NCBI GenBank assembly: GCA_016208645.1
Contig: JACQXP010000461.1
Location: 1-28,544 of the forward strand
Source: Candidatus Methylomirabilota bacterium
GTDB taxonomy: Bacteria; Methylomirabilota; Methylomirabilia; Methylomirabilales; 2-02-FULL-66-22
DNA length: 28,544 bases
Direction of reading: 5' to 3'
Shown here: piece after piece, positions 7,835 through 14,877 of the stretch
Layout of the letters: the number at the start of each line of letters is the position of its first letter
Position numbering within the stretch: position 1 is the stretch's first letter
The notes under the pieces: generated by a model
What the model was told of the DNA's origin: nothing
Seen by the model: the letters and a program-made list of their open reading frames with translations, nothing else
Databases searched by the model: none
Position numbers and translations under genes: made by a program

Positions 7835-7871
7835 CAAGGGCCTCCCGATCAGCGGGAGGCCCTTGTCGTTT
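7835..7871. terminator. Terminator between convergent genes
   Basis: Perfect 13-bp arms at 7835-7847 and 7853-7865 (CAAGGGCCTCCCG / CGGGAGGCCCTTG) with an ATCAG loop, then GTCGTTTT. It ends the dienelactone hydrolase transcript and may also serve the minus-strand gene that stops at 7872. Confidence 0.88.
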
Positions 7872-8103
7872 TCAGGGCTGTCTCCCTTGATCTTCGCTGC
7901 GTCGGTCGGAAGGTTTCAGATCGAGGAGGAGCATGATGGGATCAACCAGGAAGTAGGCGAGGGTGCCTCCCAGCACCAAGAGGGCCCCCAGCGTCATGAA
8001 CCCGTTGAGGCCGACGGCGATCCCCCAGGGGAATGGCCAGCAGGGATGCCCAACTGAGCATCCCCCGGATGGCCCGCCTGGCCCCTTGCTTCAGTCGCTG
8101 CAC
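7872..8103 (-). pseudogene. Small two-helix membrane protein, one-base frameshift
   Basis: No family is recognised. From GTG 8103 the frame encodes a basic amphipathic start (QRLKQGARRAIRGM), a first hydrophobic helix (SWASLLAIPL), and at a five-C run (8022-8026 on the plus strand) moves to another frame reading GIAVGLNGFMTLGALLVLG, then GTLAYFLVDPIMLLLDLKPS, to a TGA at 7872. Removing one base of that run gives a smooth 76-residue protein with two membrane segments and a charged tail. The clean resumption suggests either a recent mutation or a homopolymer sequencing error. The start codon is uncertain, as GTG 8148 is also in frame. Confidence 0.5.
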
Positions 8104-8148
8104 CGTCGCCGTTCCCCCTTGCCCGGCGCGACAGCATCCCCTTGCCAC

Positions 8149-8168
8149 CGAATGACGCAGGTCATTCG
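8149..8168 (-). terminator. Hairpin overlapping the stop of the Tim44-domain gene
   Basis: CCGAATGAC (8149-8157 with a GCAG loop) pairs with GTCATTCGG (8161-8168) around the TGA at 8164. There is no T-run after it on the minus strand, so it may be a weak terminator or a 3' stabiliser. Confidence 0.35.
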
Positions 8169-9157
8169 GCCTGATTAATCGCCGACAGCTTCCAGGGATT
8201 CGGCCCGACGGGGCGAATCCAGGTCCAGCACTCCTCGAACTTCACCGGCTCGCTGTCGCTCCCGCTCACGACCTTCCCAGAGGCCTCGTCCACGTTGTAA
8301 TCCAGCAGGCTCGCCAGGAACCGGACGGTGATGTAGTCCCGTCCCTGTTCCTGCCAGGCCTCCGTCAGATCCACCGAGCGCACGGCGATGTTCTCGAGCT
8401 TGTTGAACTGCCGCTTCCCCCGCAACTCGTCGATCTGCTTCCGGAATTCCTCCTGCATCTCCTCGGTCAGCAGGGAGCGCATCTTCTCGAGGTCCCGGTG
8501 CATCCAGGCCGCCTGGACCCGGAAGAACGTGTCGTTGCACCACTCCTTGAACCCGACCTCGTCGAATCGGGGATCCATCTGGCGGATGTGGGCCAGGCCG
8601 GGTTCCAGGTCCTCGGCCGCGGAGGGCGGCGCGTCGGCCGTCGCCGCGACCGCGCCGGTCGAGCCGTAGGAATCCGCTGACATCCGGCCGTAGTAACTGC
8701 TCGCCGTGGCCTCCTCTCCCCGTGACCGGCGCACCATCCGGTAGATCATATAGCCGATCCCGGCCAGCAGCACGAGTTCGAAGAGGCCGAACCCGCCCCC
8801 AAAGCCGCCGCCGTAGCCCCCGGCGAAGCCCAGGCTCCGGAACAGCATCCCGCCCAGGAGGCCGCCGACCACGCCGCCTGCCATAGACCGCCAGAATCCT
8901 CCCGCCGAAGACGGCACCGGCGACGATTGCGGGACCGGCCCTGGCGCCGGTCGCGGCTGGGTGAACGGCTGGGCGCTCGGGCTGGTGGGCCGCGAGGGCG
9001 CGCTGTAGCTCCGGCTTGGGCTCGAGAAGCTGCGGGAGCCCCGGCTGCCGAAGCTGCCGCCGCGTCCCGCCCGTCCCCACGCCTCGTCGGGCAGCGTGGC
9101 GGCGAGAAGCCCCACGGCCACGACGAGGGTTCCTAGCAACTTCCCTGCACTGTTCAT
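8162..9157 (-). CDS. Tim44-like domain protein with signal/membrane segment
   Basis: This 331-residue protein begins with a hydrophobic signal (LLGTLVVAVGLLAATL), continues with a low-complexity Ser/Pro/Arg/Gly region, a Gly-rich hydrophobic segment (residues about 90-145, ending LFELVLLAGIGYMIYRMVRR), and a C-terminal Tim44-like domain from about residue 190 (FFRVQAAWMHRDLEKMRSLLTEEM and DYITVRFLASLLDYNV). Bacterial homologues are inner-membrane proteins of unclear role; mitochondrial Tim44 tethers import machinery. ATG 9157 has AAAGGGGAAACC upstream and is preferred over ATG 9172. A plausible promoter lies at 9218-9245. It appears to be transcribed alone. Confidence 0.85.
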   Translation of the reverse strand: MNSAGKLLGTLVVAVGLLAATLPDEAWGRAGRGGSFGSRGSRSFSSPSRSYSAPSRPTSPSAQPFTQPRPAPGPVPQSSPVPSSAGGFWRSMAGGVVGGLLGGMLFRSLGFAGGYGGGFGGGFGLFELVLLAGIGYMIYRMVRRSRGEEATASSYYGRMSADSYGSTGAVAATADAPPSAAEDLEPGLAHIRQMDPRFDEVGFKEWCNDTFFRVQAAWMHRDLEKMRSLLTEEMQEEFRKQIDELRGKRQFNKLENIAVRSVDLTEAWQEQGRDYITVRFLASLLDYNVDEASGKVVSGSDSEPVKFEECWTWIRPVGPNPWKLSAINQAE

Positions 9158-9217
9158 GGTTTCCCCTTTCATGTGCCCCGCTCTTTCACGGCGAACCCGG
9201 TCCCGATGCCGCCGCGT

Positions 9218-9245
9218 ATTATGGGGGACGTATCCCCGGATGCAA
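9218..9245 (-). promoter_or_regulatory. Sigma-70-like promoter for the Tim44-domain gene
   Basis: On the minus strand TTGCAT (9245-9240) is followed after 16 bases by CATAAT (9223-9218). The spacer contains a near-palindrome GGGGATACGTCCCC that could be an operator. The gene starts about 60 bases downstream. Confidence 0.5.
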
Positions 9246-9261
9246 AGCGAAAACCGCTGCC

Positions 9262-9435
9262 ATCATCGGCTCTCAGCTCTCAGTCATCGGCCGTGAGCTA
9301 GAGCCTTGTCCACCCGGAGTTGCGGCTTGCATCCGGGCACATCTGCGCAATCTGTCGCGCCATAGGCGGGCCCGCCCAGGTCGTAAGCCATGTGACCTGG
9401 CAAGACCCGCCAAGGGCGGGCGTAATCTGCGGATC
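9262..9435. repeat. Short-word repeat block E (mixed families)
   Basis: It begins with GGCTCTCAGCTCTCAG words (9267-9303), then ATCTGCG words (9350-9362 and 9423-9432) that bracket a palindrome CCAGGTC/GACCTGG (9376-9382 and 9394-9400) and paired GGCGGG/CCCGCC words. It occupies the gap between the Tim44 promoter and the stop of rlmD. Confidence 0.65.
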
Positions 9436-9437
9436 AT

Positions 9438-10778
9438 TCAGGCGGTTCGTTCGAGAACCGCCACCGACTCCAGATGGAAGGTCTGGGGAAAGAGGTCCAC
9501 GGGCTGGAGGGAGAGGCAACGGTACCCCGCTGGCACCAGGATGCCGAGGTCCCGCGCCAGCGTGCTCGGATCGCAGGAGACGTAGATCACGCGCGGAGCG
9601 GCCATGCCCGCGATCGCGTCGAGGACCCGGCGGCTGCACCCCTGGCGGGGAGGATCCAGCACAACGAGGTCCCAGGGGCCGTCCTTCGCCAGGGCCGGGA
9701 GCACCTGTTCCACCTGGGCCTGGACGATCCGGGCCTCCGGGCACCCGTTGCTGCGAAGATTATGGACGGCATCGGTGGCCGCCGCGGCGTTGGCCTCGAC
9801 CCCCAGGACCTGCCGGGTGAGGCGAGCCAGGGGAACCGTGAACGTCCCCACGCCGCTGTACAGGTCCAGGACCCGCTCGGTCCCGGTCAGGGCCGCCGCC
9901 TCCATCACCAGCCGCGTCAGCGTCCCCGCCGCCAGGCCGCTCACCTGGAAGAAGGCGGCGGCATCCACCCGGAAGCGACAGTCGCCCACCCGCTCCAGGA
10001 TGGCCCCCTGGCCGTGCCGGTCCACGAACCGCGGATGCTGCCGCGGATCCCCGTCCAAGAGCACCACGCCCGTGAGCGCCGGCACCTCGGCCTGGATCCG
10101 GTGAAACAGCAGCCGGATGGCGGCGCGGTCCTGGGCGCGCGCAAAGAGCGAGACCACCACCTCGCCGGTGCCGGTCCCGGCGGCCGCCCAGACCTCCCGC
10201 ACGCGCGGGAAGAGCTTGGGGAGGGCCGGATCCCGCATGCTCCGCAGGGTGCGCAGGACGTCGTTCAGGCGGGCATCCAAGAGCGGGCACCGGTCAAGGT
10301 CCACGACCCGCTGCGTCTCCCGCTGGTGAAAGCCGATCTGGAGGCGGGTGCCCGCGAAGATCTTGAACTGGGCCCGCGCGCGGTACTCCCACGGACCGGC
10401 GGGAACAGCCGGTTCTGCCACCGGCACTCCCGAGAGCTTCCCCACGCGCGCCAGCAGCTCATGCAGGATCTCCCGTTTCCAGTGGAGCTGGGCCGCGTAC
10501 TCCAGGTGCTGCCACTGGCACCCGCCGCAGTTGCCGAAATACCGGCAGGGTGGGGCCACGCGGACGGGCGAGGGCGTGACCACCCGGACGAGGTTCGCCC
10601 GGACGAAATCCTCGCGGGCCTCCGCGACCTCGACTTCCGCCAGATCACCCGGCGCGGTGTAGGGGACGAAGAGCACCCGTCCGTCCGGCAGGTGGCCCAG
10701 CCCGCTGCCCTGGAAGACCAGGCGCTCGATGGTCACCTGCAGCCGCTGGCCCACACTGACCCCCGCAGGAACGCTCAT
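9438..10778 (-). CDS. rlmD: 23S rRNA (uracil-5-)-methyltransferase RlmD/RumA
   Basis: This 446-residue protein transfers a methyl group from SAM to C5 of a uracil in 23S rRNA (U1939 in E. coli for RlmD). An N-terminal TRAM domain (about 8-66) is followed by the 4Fe-4S cluster cysteines C78, C84, C87 (CRYFGNCGGC) and C164 (DRCPLLD). The SAM-binding motif is VLDLYSGVGTFTVPLA, the family motif VVLDPPRQGC, and the catalytic Cys lies in YVSCDPSTLARDL. Cysteine spacing matches RlmD better than TrmA, although a close paralogue such as RlmCD cannot be excluded. It is 24 bases downstream of the alpha/beta hydrolase gene, so the two are probably co-transcribed. Confidence 0.9.
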   Translation of the reverse strand: MSVPAGVSVGQRLQVTIERLVFQGSGLGHLPDGRVLFVPYTAPGDLAEVEVAEAREDFVRANLVRVVTPSPVRVAPPCRYFGNCGGCQWQHLEYAAQLHWKREILHELLARVGKLSGVPVAEPAVPAGPWEYRARAQFKIFAGTRLQIGFHQRETQRVVDLDRCPLLDARLNDVLRTLRSMRDPALPKLFPRVREVWAAAGTGTGEVVVSLFARAQDRAAIRLLFHRIQAEVPALTGVVLLDGDPRQHPRFVDRHGQGAILERVGDCRFRVDAAAFFQVSGLAAGTLTRLVMEAAALTGTERVLDLYSGVGTFTVPLARLTRQVLGVEANAAAATDAVHNLRSNGCPEARIVQAQVEQVLPALAKDGPWDLVVLDPPRQGCSRRVLDAIAGMAAPRVIYVSCDPSTLARDLGILVPAGYRCLSLQPVDLFPQTFHLESVAVLERTA

Positions 10779-10802
10779 TCAATCCTCATTCGAGATTGGG
10801 CT

Positions 10803-11981
10803 CTATCTCCAAAAGCCGGATCGGCGCTGTCGCACCAGGTCAAAGACCAGCCAGAAGACCTTGCGACCCTCCGGAAGGTAGACGCGGAAGAAGCTGTCCA
10901 CGGAAAGCTTCGGGAAGTTCGGCCGCACGTGGTCGAAGACCTTGAGCAGCGCCAGGTGGACGTTGCCCCGGGATTCCAGCGCGGCGGCCAGGCGGAGACT
11001 CTCCGTCTTGGGCATGTAGTCGTCGGGGTCGCTGTGGACGACGAACAACCGGGCCCGCAGATCCTGGATCACGCGGGAGGGCGACAGGAACCGGATCTGC
11101 TCGCGGATGCCCGGGCCCAACTCCGCGACCAGGGCGGGGACACGGCCAGGGTCCCGGTTGACGAGCAGCTCGTAGGCCGCCCGCCCCTCGGGTCCCAGGG
11201 TCGCTGCCAGCGGACCCGCGTCCACCGCGGGATTCTTGGCCTTGGCCTCGGCGATCTCCTTCAGGATCTGGCGGTCGCGGGCGGAGGGGATCAGTTCCAG
11301 ATTGTACCGGAGAAAGATCCAGCGGCTGTACTCGTTGGGAACCGTCCGACCCCGCACGTCCCCGAACTCGTAGAAGCCCGTGGTGATGAAGGTGATCACG
11401 TTGAGCAGGTCGGAGTACCCCCCGAAGGAGACGACGAACTGCACCTGATCCCGAACCCGTGCATCGGCCGCCGCGATGATGGTGGGCCCCGCCCCGTAGC
11501 TGAAGCCGATCAGCCCGACGCGGCCCGGGGCCACGCCCCCCGCCCGGCCGGCCAGGTACCGGATGCTGGCCACCAGCTCCTCCACGTCCGAGGGTCGGAG
11601 GGTGAGCGACTTGAACCCCAGAAAGTCCGGGGTGAGCACGCTGAATCCCGACCGGGCCAAGAGGTCCGCCAGCCAGACGATCCGGTCATCGTCCTTCCCG
11701 GTTTCGTTGACGCCGTGGACCAGGATGATCCCGGCGCCCGATCCCCCTCCGGAGGGCCGGTAGAGCGTGGCGACCATCTCCCGGCCGCCGCCCGGAAAGG
11801 TCACGCCCTGGCGGGCGGGCCCGTCGGTGATCCGGTAAAGCGGCCCCGGCTGCAAGGGGTTCGCCACCTGCACCAGCAGGAGGCCGCTCAGGATCGCGTC
11901 CCAGGCCACCGGCCAGGCCAGCGCAAGGAGCGCGACGAGCGCGATCGCCGTCCCCAGGATCACACGCCGCTTTCGCTTCAT
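10803..11981 (-). CDS. Membrane-anchored alpha/beta hydrolase
   Basis: This 392-residue protein has a basic N-terminus (MKRKRR) and one hydrophobic segment (residues about 7-37), suggesting an inner-membrane anchor or uncleaved signal. The remainder is an alpha/beta-hydrolase: oxyanion region GIILVHGVNETGKDDD, nucleophile Ser in IGFSYGAG, acidic residue in VVHSDPDDYMPK and a His in FDHVRPNF. An insertion between the elbow and the Asp is rich in helices and probably forms a lid. Esterase, lipase or peptidase activity is possible; nothing fixes the substrate. It precedes rlmD by 24 bases. Upstream is a 318-base repeat-bearing gap. Confidence 0.82.
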   Translation of the reverse strand: MKRKRRVILGTAIALVALLALAWPVAWDAILSGLLLVQVANPLQPGPLYRITDGPARQGVTFPGGGREMVATLYRPSGGGSGAGIILVHGVNETGKDDDRIVWLADLLARSGFSVLTPDFLGFKSLTLRPSDVEELVASIRYLAGRAGGVAPGRVGLIGFSYGAGPTIIAAADARVRDQVQFVVSFGGYSDLLNVITFITTGFYEFGDVRGRTVPNEYSRWIFLRYNLELIPSARDRQILKEIAEAKAKNPAVDAGPLAATLGPEGRAAYELLVNRDPGRVPALVAELGPGIREQIRFLSPSRVIQDLRARLFVVHSDPDDYMPKTESLRLAAALESRGNVHLALLKVFDHVRPNFPKLSVDSFFRVYLPEGRKVFWLVFDLVRQRRSGFWR

Positions 11982-12299
11982 GCAGGCATGCTACCAGAAG
12001 TGCGCGGGGCCGCGAAAGGACTTTCGGCGTGGGACGGAAGGGACGACGGCAAGAGCTTTCGGTGCTTTTCGCCCGGGGGAGTCCGATGTTCTCCAGTGCG
12101 GGGAAATCCAGGCAGCGAACGGCCGCTCAATTTCGAATGTCGAACGGCGAATGATGAACGTCGAACGATCGTTCCTCCCGCGACTTTTTCTCCCGGCCGT
12201 TCACCATTCGATATTCCTTGTTCGATATTCGACGTTCGCCCTGGAGGATGGTGTTCGGTCGTCCCAGTGCAATCGAACCGCCGAACGCCTACTCCGAGG
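11982..12299. repeat. Intergenic gap with short-word inverted repeat block F
   Basis: No gene is seen. The centre has a left arm at 12128-12170 (TTTCGAATGTCGAACGGCG and further GAA-ending words) and a right arm at 12197-12238 (CCGTTCACCATTCGATATTC, then TTGTTCGATATTCGACG) that are imperfect complements. The right arm closely matches block I at 18190-18231. A G-rich run starts at 12303 and overlaps the 3' end of the next gene. Confidence 0.75.
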
Positions 12300-12935
12300 T
12301 TACCGTGGGGCGGGGGATTGGGGGCGAGGGCGGGGAAGATGTCGCCCACCACCGGAGCCGTTGCCCGGGCGCGGGCGCGCCTCCCCGGGCTCCCGGCGGC
12401 CGCGAATCTGTTCCCGCAGCCGCTGGCGTTCCTCGGGGGACATCTCCCGCAACCGTTGGAGGTTTTCCCGGATGCGCTGCCGCTCTTCGGGGGGCAACTG
12501 CTGGAATTCTTGCAGGCGCTGTCGCAGCGCCTGCTGCTGCTCCGGCGGCAACTGGCGCCAGCGTTCCAGCCGCTCCCGGAGCCGGGCGCGTTCCTCGGGG
12601 GGGAGCTTTTCCCAGCGCTGGTGATTCTCGCGGACGCGACGGCGCACCTCGGGCGGGAGCTTGCGGAATGTTTCGAGATTCTGGCGGACCCGCTCCCGCT
12701 CCTCCGGCGGAAGCTGCTTCCAGCGCTCGTAGTTCTCCCGGATGCGCTGCCGCTCCTCGGGCGAGAGTTGCCGCCAGCGCTCCAGGTTCTCCTGGACGCG
12801 GGCGCGTTCCTCCGGCCTCAAGGATTCGAGGCCCCGGAGCGCCTCTCCCCCGGGCGACGCCTGGCCCCGGGCCGGGCCGGGAACGGCCAGCCAGAGCACC
12901 AGCGCCCCCAGCAGGGGAACAAGCATCCGCTTCAT
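12300..12935 (-). CDS. Secreted DUF3106-type protein with eight 18-residue repeats
   Basis: This 211-residue protein has a signal peptide (MLVPLLGALVLWLAVPGPARG) followed by eight tandem 18-residue units of the form LPPEERxRxRENLxRWRQ, then a basic Gly/Pro/Arg tail. The repeat pattern matches DUF3106-like periplasmic proteins found next to ECF sigma factors; their function is not established, although a resemblance to CpxP/Spy-type helical sensors is often noted. The ATG overlaps the stop of the preceding gene (ATGA at 12932-12935), so translation is coupled and it is the last gene of the sigma operon. The final residues (PRPRPQSPAPR) are encoded by G-rich word-repeat DNA, so the C-terminus may have been extended. 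Confidence 0.8.
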   Translation of the reverse strand: MKRMLVPLLGALVLWLAVPGPARGQASPGGEALRGLESLRPEERARVQENLERWRQLSPEERQRIRENYERWKQLPPEERERVRQNLETFRKLPPEVRRRVRENHQRWEKLPPEERARLRERLERWRQLPPEQQQALRQRLQEFQQLPPEERQRIRENLQRLREMSPEERQRLREQIRGRREPGEARPRPGNGSGGGRHLPRPRPQSPAPR

Positions 12936-13204
12936 GGCTTCCCTCTCTCGTCCGTCCTGGCGCCGCGCGGCGGCGGCTCGCTGCGCACCTCGTCCATCTT
13001 CCGCAGGAGATCAAGCTGCCGGAGCAACTCCAGGTCCCGCAGGATCTCCAGGTCGGCGAGCATCCGCGCGTCCACGCCGGGGTCGTCCCGCCCGCGGGGC
13101 GGCCGGCGCTCCTGGGCCTCTGCCCCGGCCGCAAAGACCGCGACCAGGCCCAGGCTGGCGAAGAGTGCGTATCCCAGGCGACATCCCGTCCACATGGGCA
13201 GCAT
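12932..13204 (-). CDS. Small secreted protein with leucine-rich amphipathic segment
   Basis: This 90-residue protein is not assigned to a family. It has a signal peptide (LGYALFASLGLVAVFAAGAEA) and a helical stretch of repeated acidic/Leu units, ADLEILRDLELLRQLDLLRK. The same style of repeat closes the anti-sigma factor encoded just upstream (NLEVLQNLDLLEDVEVLERL). The start ATG shares one base with the anti-sigma stop (TGATG at 13206-13202), and the stop overlaps the DUF3106 start, so the three are tightly coupled. A plausible role is a periplasmic partner of the anti-sigma factor; this is inference. Confidence 0.7.
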   Translation of the reverse strand: MLPMWTGCRLGYALFASLGLVAVFAAGAEAQERRPPRGRDDPGVDARMLADLEILRDLELLRQLDLLRKMDEVRSEPPPRGARTDERGKP

Positions 13205-13746
13205 CAACTCAGCCGCGGCCGGCGGTCGCCGCCCAATTGCCGCAGGAGATCCAGCCGCTCCAGGACTTCGACGTCTTCCAGCAGGTCGAGGTTCTGGAGC
13301 ACCTCGAGGTTCTGGCCGATGGCCAGATCCTCGCTGACCATCAGGGCCTCGACCGGCGGCAGGTCGCGCGGCGCCCGGTGGGTGCGCACCAGGCCGATAA
13401 CTAGCAGCAGCCCCAGGACCGTCGCCGCCGCCAGCGCCGGGATCGGCCGCAAGCCAGGGACTCGGCCGAGCCAGGCTGCCACCCGCGCCCACGCGGCGGG
13501 GCGGGGCGGAGGGACTGCGGCGATCCGCCGCCGCACCGCCGCCTCGAAGTCTCCCCAGAATCCGGCTGGTGGCTCCGGAACGGGCAACGCCTGTACCCGC
13601 CCCAGGGCCTCGCGGATCAGGCCGGCCTCCCGCGTGCAGTCCGCGCAGGTGGCCAGATGCGCCTCCACCTGGAGGCGCTCTTCCGTCGCCAGTTCGCCCT
13701 CGTGATGGGCGAGCAACCGCTCGCGGATGTCATCACACCCAGTCAT
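13204..13746 (-). CDS. Zinc-finger anti-sigma factor
   Basis: This 180-residue single-pass membrane protein should hold the adjacent ECF sigma factor inactive. Its N-terminus carries the ZAS/zf-HC2 signature H30-x3-C34-x2-C37 (EAHLATCADC). One membrane helix is visible (ALAAATVLGLLLVIGLV, about residues 105-122), followed by a short periplasmic tail with Leu-rich repeats (IGQNLEVLQNLDLLEDVEVL). ATG 13746 gives the normal anti-sigma N-terminus; the open frame upstream is word-repeat DNA, although ATG 13761 directly behind GAGGGGGAG is also possible. It is separated from the sigma gene by 269 bases of repeat G, unusual for a pair that is normally coupled. Confidence 0.87.
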   Translation of the reverse strand: MTGCDDIRERLLAHHEGELATEERLQVEAHLATCADCTREAGLIREALGRVQALPVPEPPAGFWGDFEAAVRRRIAAVPPPRPAAWARVAAWLGRVPGLRPIPALAAATVLGLLLVIGLVRTHRAPRDLPPVEALMVSEDLAIGQNLEVLQNLDLLEDVEVLERLDLLRQLGGDRRPRLS

Positions 13747-13764
13747 GGATCCACCCGGCATCTC

Positions 13765-14005
13765 CCCCTCGCCCCTGCTCCCCTGATTCCCAGTAGGCAG
13801 TAGGCAGTCGGCAGTAAGCAGCCCTCGCGGCGCCTGCCTCCTGCTCCCTGCCTTCTGCCTTCCGCCTTCCGCCTTCTGCTTTCTGCCTCCCGCTTTCTGC
13901 CTTCTGCCCTCTCTCCCCCGCTCCCCGCCTTCCCCCACCCTCCCCTCCCCCCGCCGCGGGGGAGGGCCAGGGAGGGGGCCGCTCCCCTGCCCCTCTGCTC
14001 AACTC
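13765..14005. repeat. Short-word repeat block G between sigma and anti-sigma genes
   Basis: A left arm of GGCAGTAGGCAGTCGGCAGT words (13796-13820) is followed by a right arm of CTTCTGCC/CTTCCGCC/CTTTCTGCC words (13832-13910) and then a separate C-rich/G-rich inverted pair (13921-13990, centre CCCCCCGCCGCGGGGG). The C/G pair is the family nested in block B. Confidence 0.8.
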
Positions 14006-14015
14006 ACTCCGCCTC

Positions 14016-14549
14016 CTAGAAGGCCTGGAGCTTCCGCTGGAGCGCCCGGACCGCGTGAAAGTAGTTGGCCTTGGCCGTCCCCTCGGAACAGTCGAGGACC
14101 TCGGCGATCTCCTTGTGGCTGAGGCCCTGGTGGACTCGGAGCGTGAGCGTCGCCTTCTGCTGGGGCGGCAGGGTCTCGATCGCCTCCGCCAGGGCCCGAT
14201 CCCGCTCATCGGTCAGGAGCGCCGCCAGAGAATCCGCCCGCTGGTCCGCCAGGGTGCCGTCCACCTCGGACGGATCCTGGCGGGTGGCCGATTTCAGGTG
14301 ATTGAGGCACAGGTTCATGGCGATCCGGTAGAGCCAGGTGGAAAAGCGGGAGTGTCCCCGAAAGCTTCCCAAGGACCGGTAGGCGGCAACGAAGGCTTCC
14401 TGGGACAGGTCCTTGGCATCCTCGGCGTTGCGCGTCAGGCGGTATGCCAACCGGTAGATCTCCTGCTGGTACTGCCGGACCAGCAACTCGAAGGCCGCCG
14501 TCTCCCCCGCGAGGACCCGCTGGATCACCTCCAAGTCTGGCTGGCGCAA
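14016..14549 (-). CDS. ECF (extracytoplasmic function) RNA polymerase sigma factor
   Basis: This 177-residue protein has only sigma regions 2 and 4, the ECF architecture. Region 2 spans about residues 20-90 (FELLVRQYQQEIYRLAYRL, DAKDLSQEAFVAAYRSL, FSTWLYRIAMNLCLNHLK). Region 4 spans about 120-172 (IETLPPQQKATLTLRVHQG, LSHKEIAEVLDCSEGTAKAN). The start is TTG 14549 with only a weak GAGCGAG upstream, so it is provisional. It heads an operon with a zinc-finger anti-sigma factor and two secreted helical proteins, suggesting control by an envelope or metal/redox signal. Confidence 0.9.
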   Translation of the reverse strand: MRQPDLEVIQRVLAGETAAFELLVRQYQQEIYRLAYRLTRNAEDAKDLSQEAFVAAYRSLGSFRGHSRFSTWLYRIAMNLCLNHLKSATRQDPSEVDGTLADQRADSLAALLTDERDRALAEAIETLPPQQKATLTLRVHQGLSHKEIAEVLDCSEGTAKANYFHAVRALQRKLQAF

Positions 14550-14606
14550 GGCTCGCTCTCAGGCAGCGTTCAGGGCCCGCCGGACCCCGGAGGGACACGG
14601 GACACT

Positions 14607-14623
14607 CCGCGGGGAGCCCGCGG
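14607..14623 (-). other. Hairpin after the zinc-ribbon mini-gene
   Basis: CCGCGGG (14607-14613) and CCCGCGG (14617-14623) form a 7-bp stem directly after the TAG at 14624. No T-run follows on the minus strand, so it may attenuate rather than terminate transcription into the sigma gene. Confidence 0.35.
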
Positions 14624-14728
14624 CTACTTCCGGGGTGCCTCCGGCCGGCGCCCCCCGCAGCAGGGATAGTCGCGATGCAGCAGGGTGTAGTCGGGAACCA
14701 GGGCCTGACAGAACGGGCACCGCTTCAT
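14624..14728 (-). CDS. 34-residue cysteine-rich zinc-ribbon-like peptide
   Basis: ATG 14728 is preceded by AGGAGGGCTGGCC, a strong ribosome-binding site. The peptide begins MKRCPFCQALVPDYTLL and contains DYPCCGGRR near the end. The CPFC and CC pairs look like a minimal metal site. It lies between the sigma operon and the bS22-type gene on the same strand, 149 bases downstream of the latter. The family is not recognised; function unknown. Confidence 0.6.
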   Translation of the reverse strand: MKRCPFCQALVPDYTLLHRDYPCCGGRRPEAPRK

Positions 14729-14792
14729 GGCCAGCCCTCCTCTCTCCCCTCACACGGTTAGACCGGAGAGCCCGCCAAAGGTTGAGTTGGGA

Positions 14793-14861
14793 AAAAGCAA
14801 CCGGGGGCCGGGTACCCCCGGGAGATGCCCCAGGGCACCCCCCGGGGGTACCCGGCCCCCG
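14793..14861 (-). terminator. Very strong intrinsic terminator after the bS22-type gene
   Basis: A perfect 21-bp inverted repeat has arms at 14802-14822 and 14841-14861 (core GGGGGCCGGGTACCCCC) and an 18-base loop that itself contains TGCCC/GGGCA. On the minus strand it runs into GCTTTTT (plus-strand AAAAA at 14793-14797). It ends the transcript of the gene at 14878-14973. Confidence 0.88.
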
Positions 14862-14877
14862 TCCCGCGCATAGCGGA

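Noticed and set aside
9474..13337. A 1287-residue open frame on the plus strand
   Set aside because: It lies opposite rlmD, the hydrolase and the DUF3106 operon, has no recognisable domain and is a by-product of high GC on the antisense strand.
13204..13938. Extended anti-sigma start upstream into Gln/Lys/Arg-rich sequence
   Set aside because: The extra residues (GRRQKAGGRKQKAEGG and so on) are translated word repeats; the zinc-finger N-terminus starts normally at 13746.
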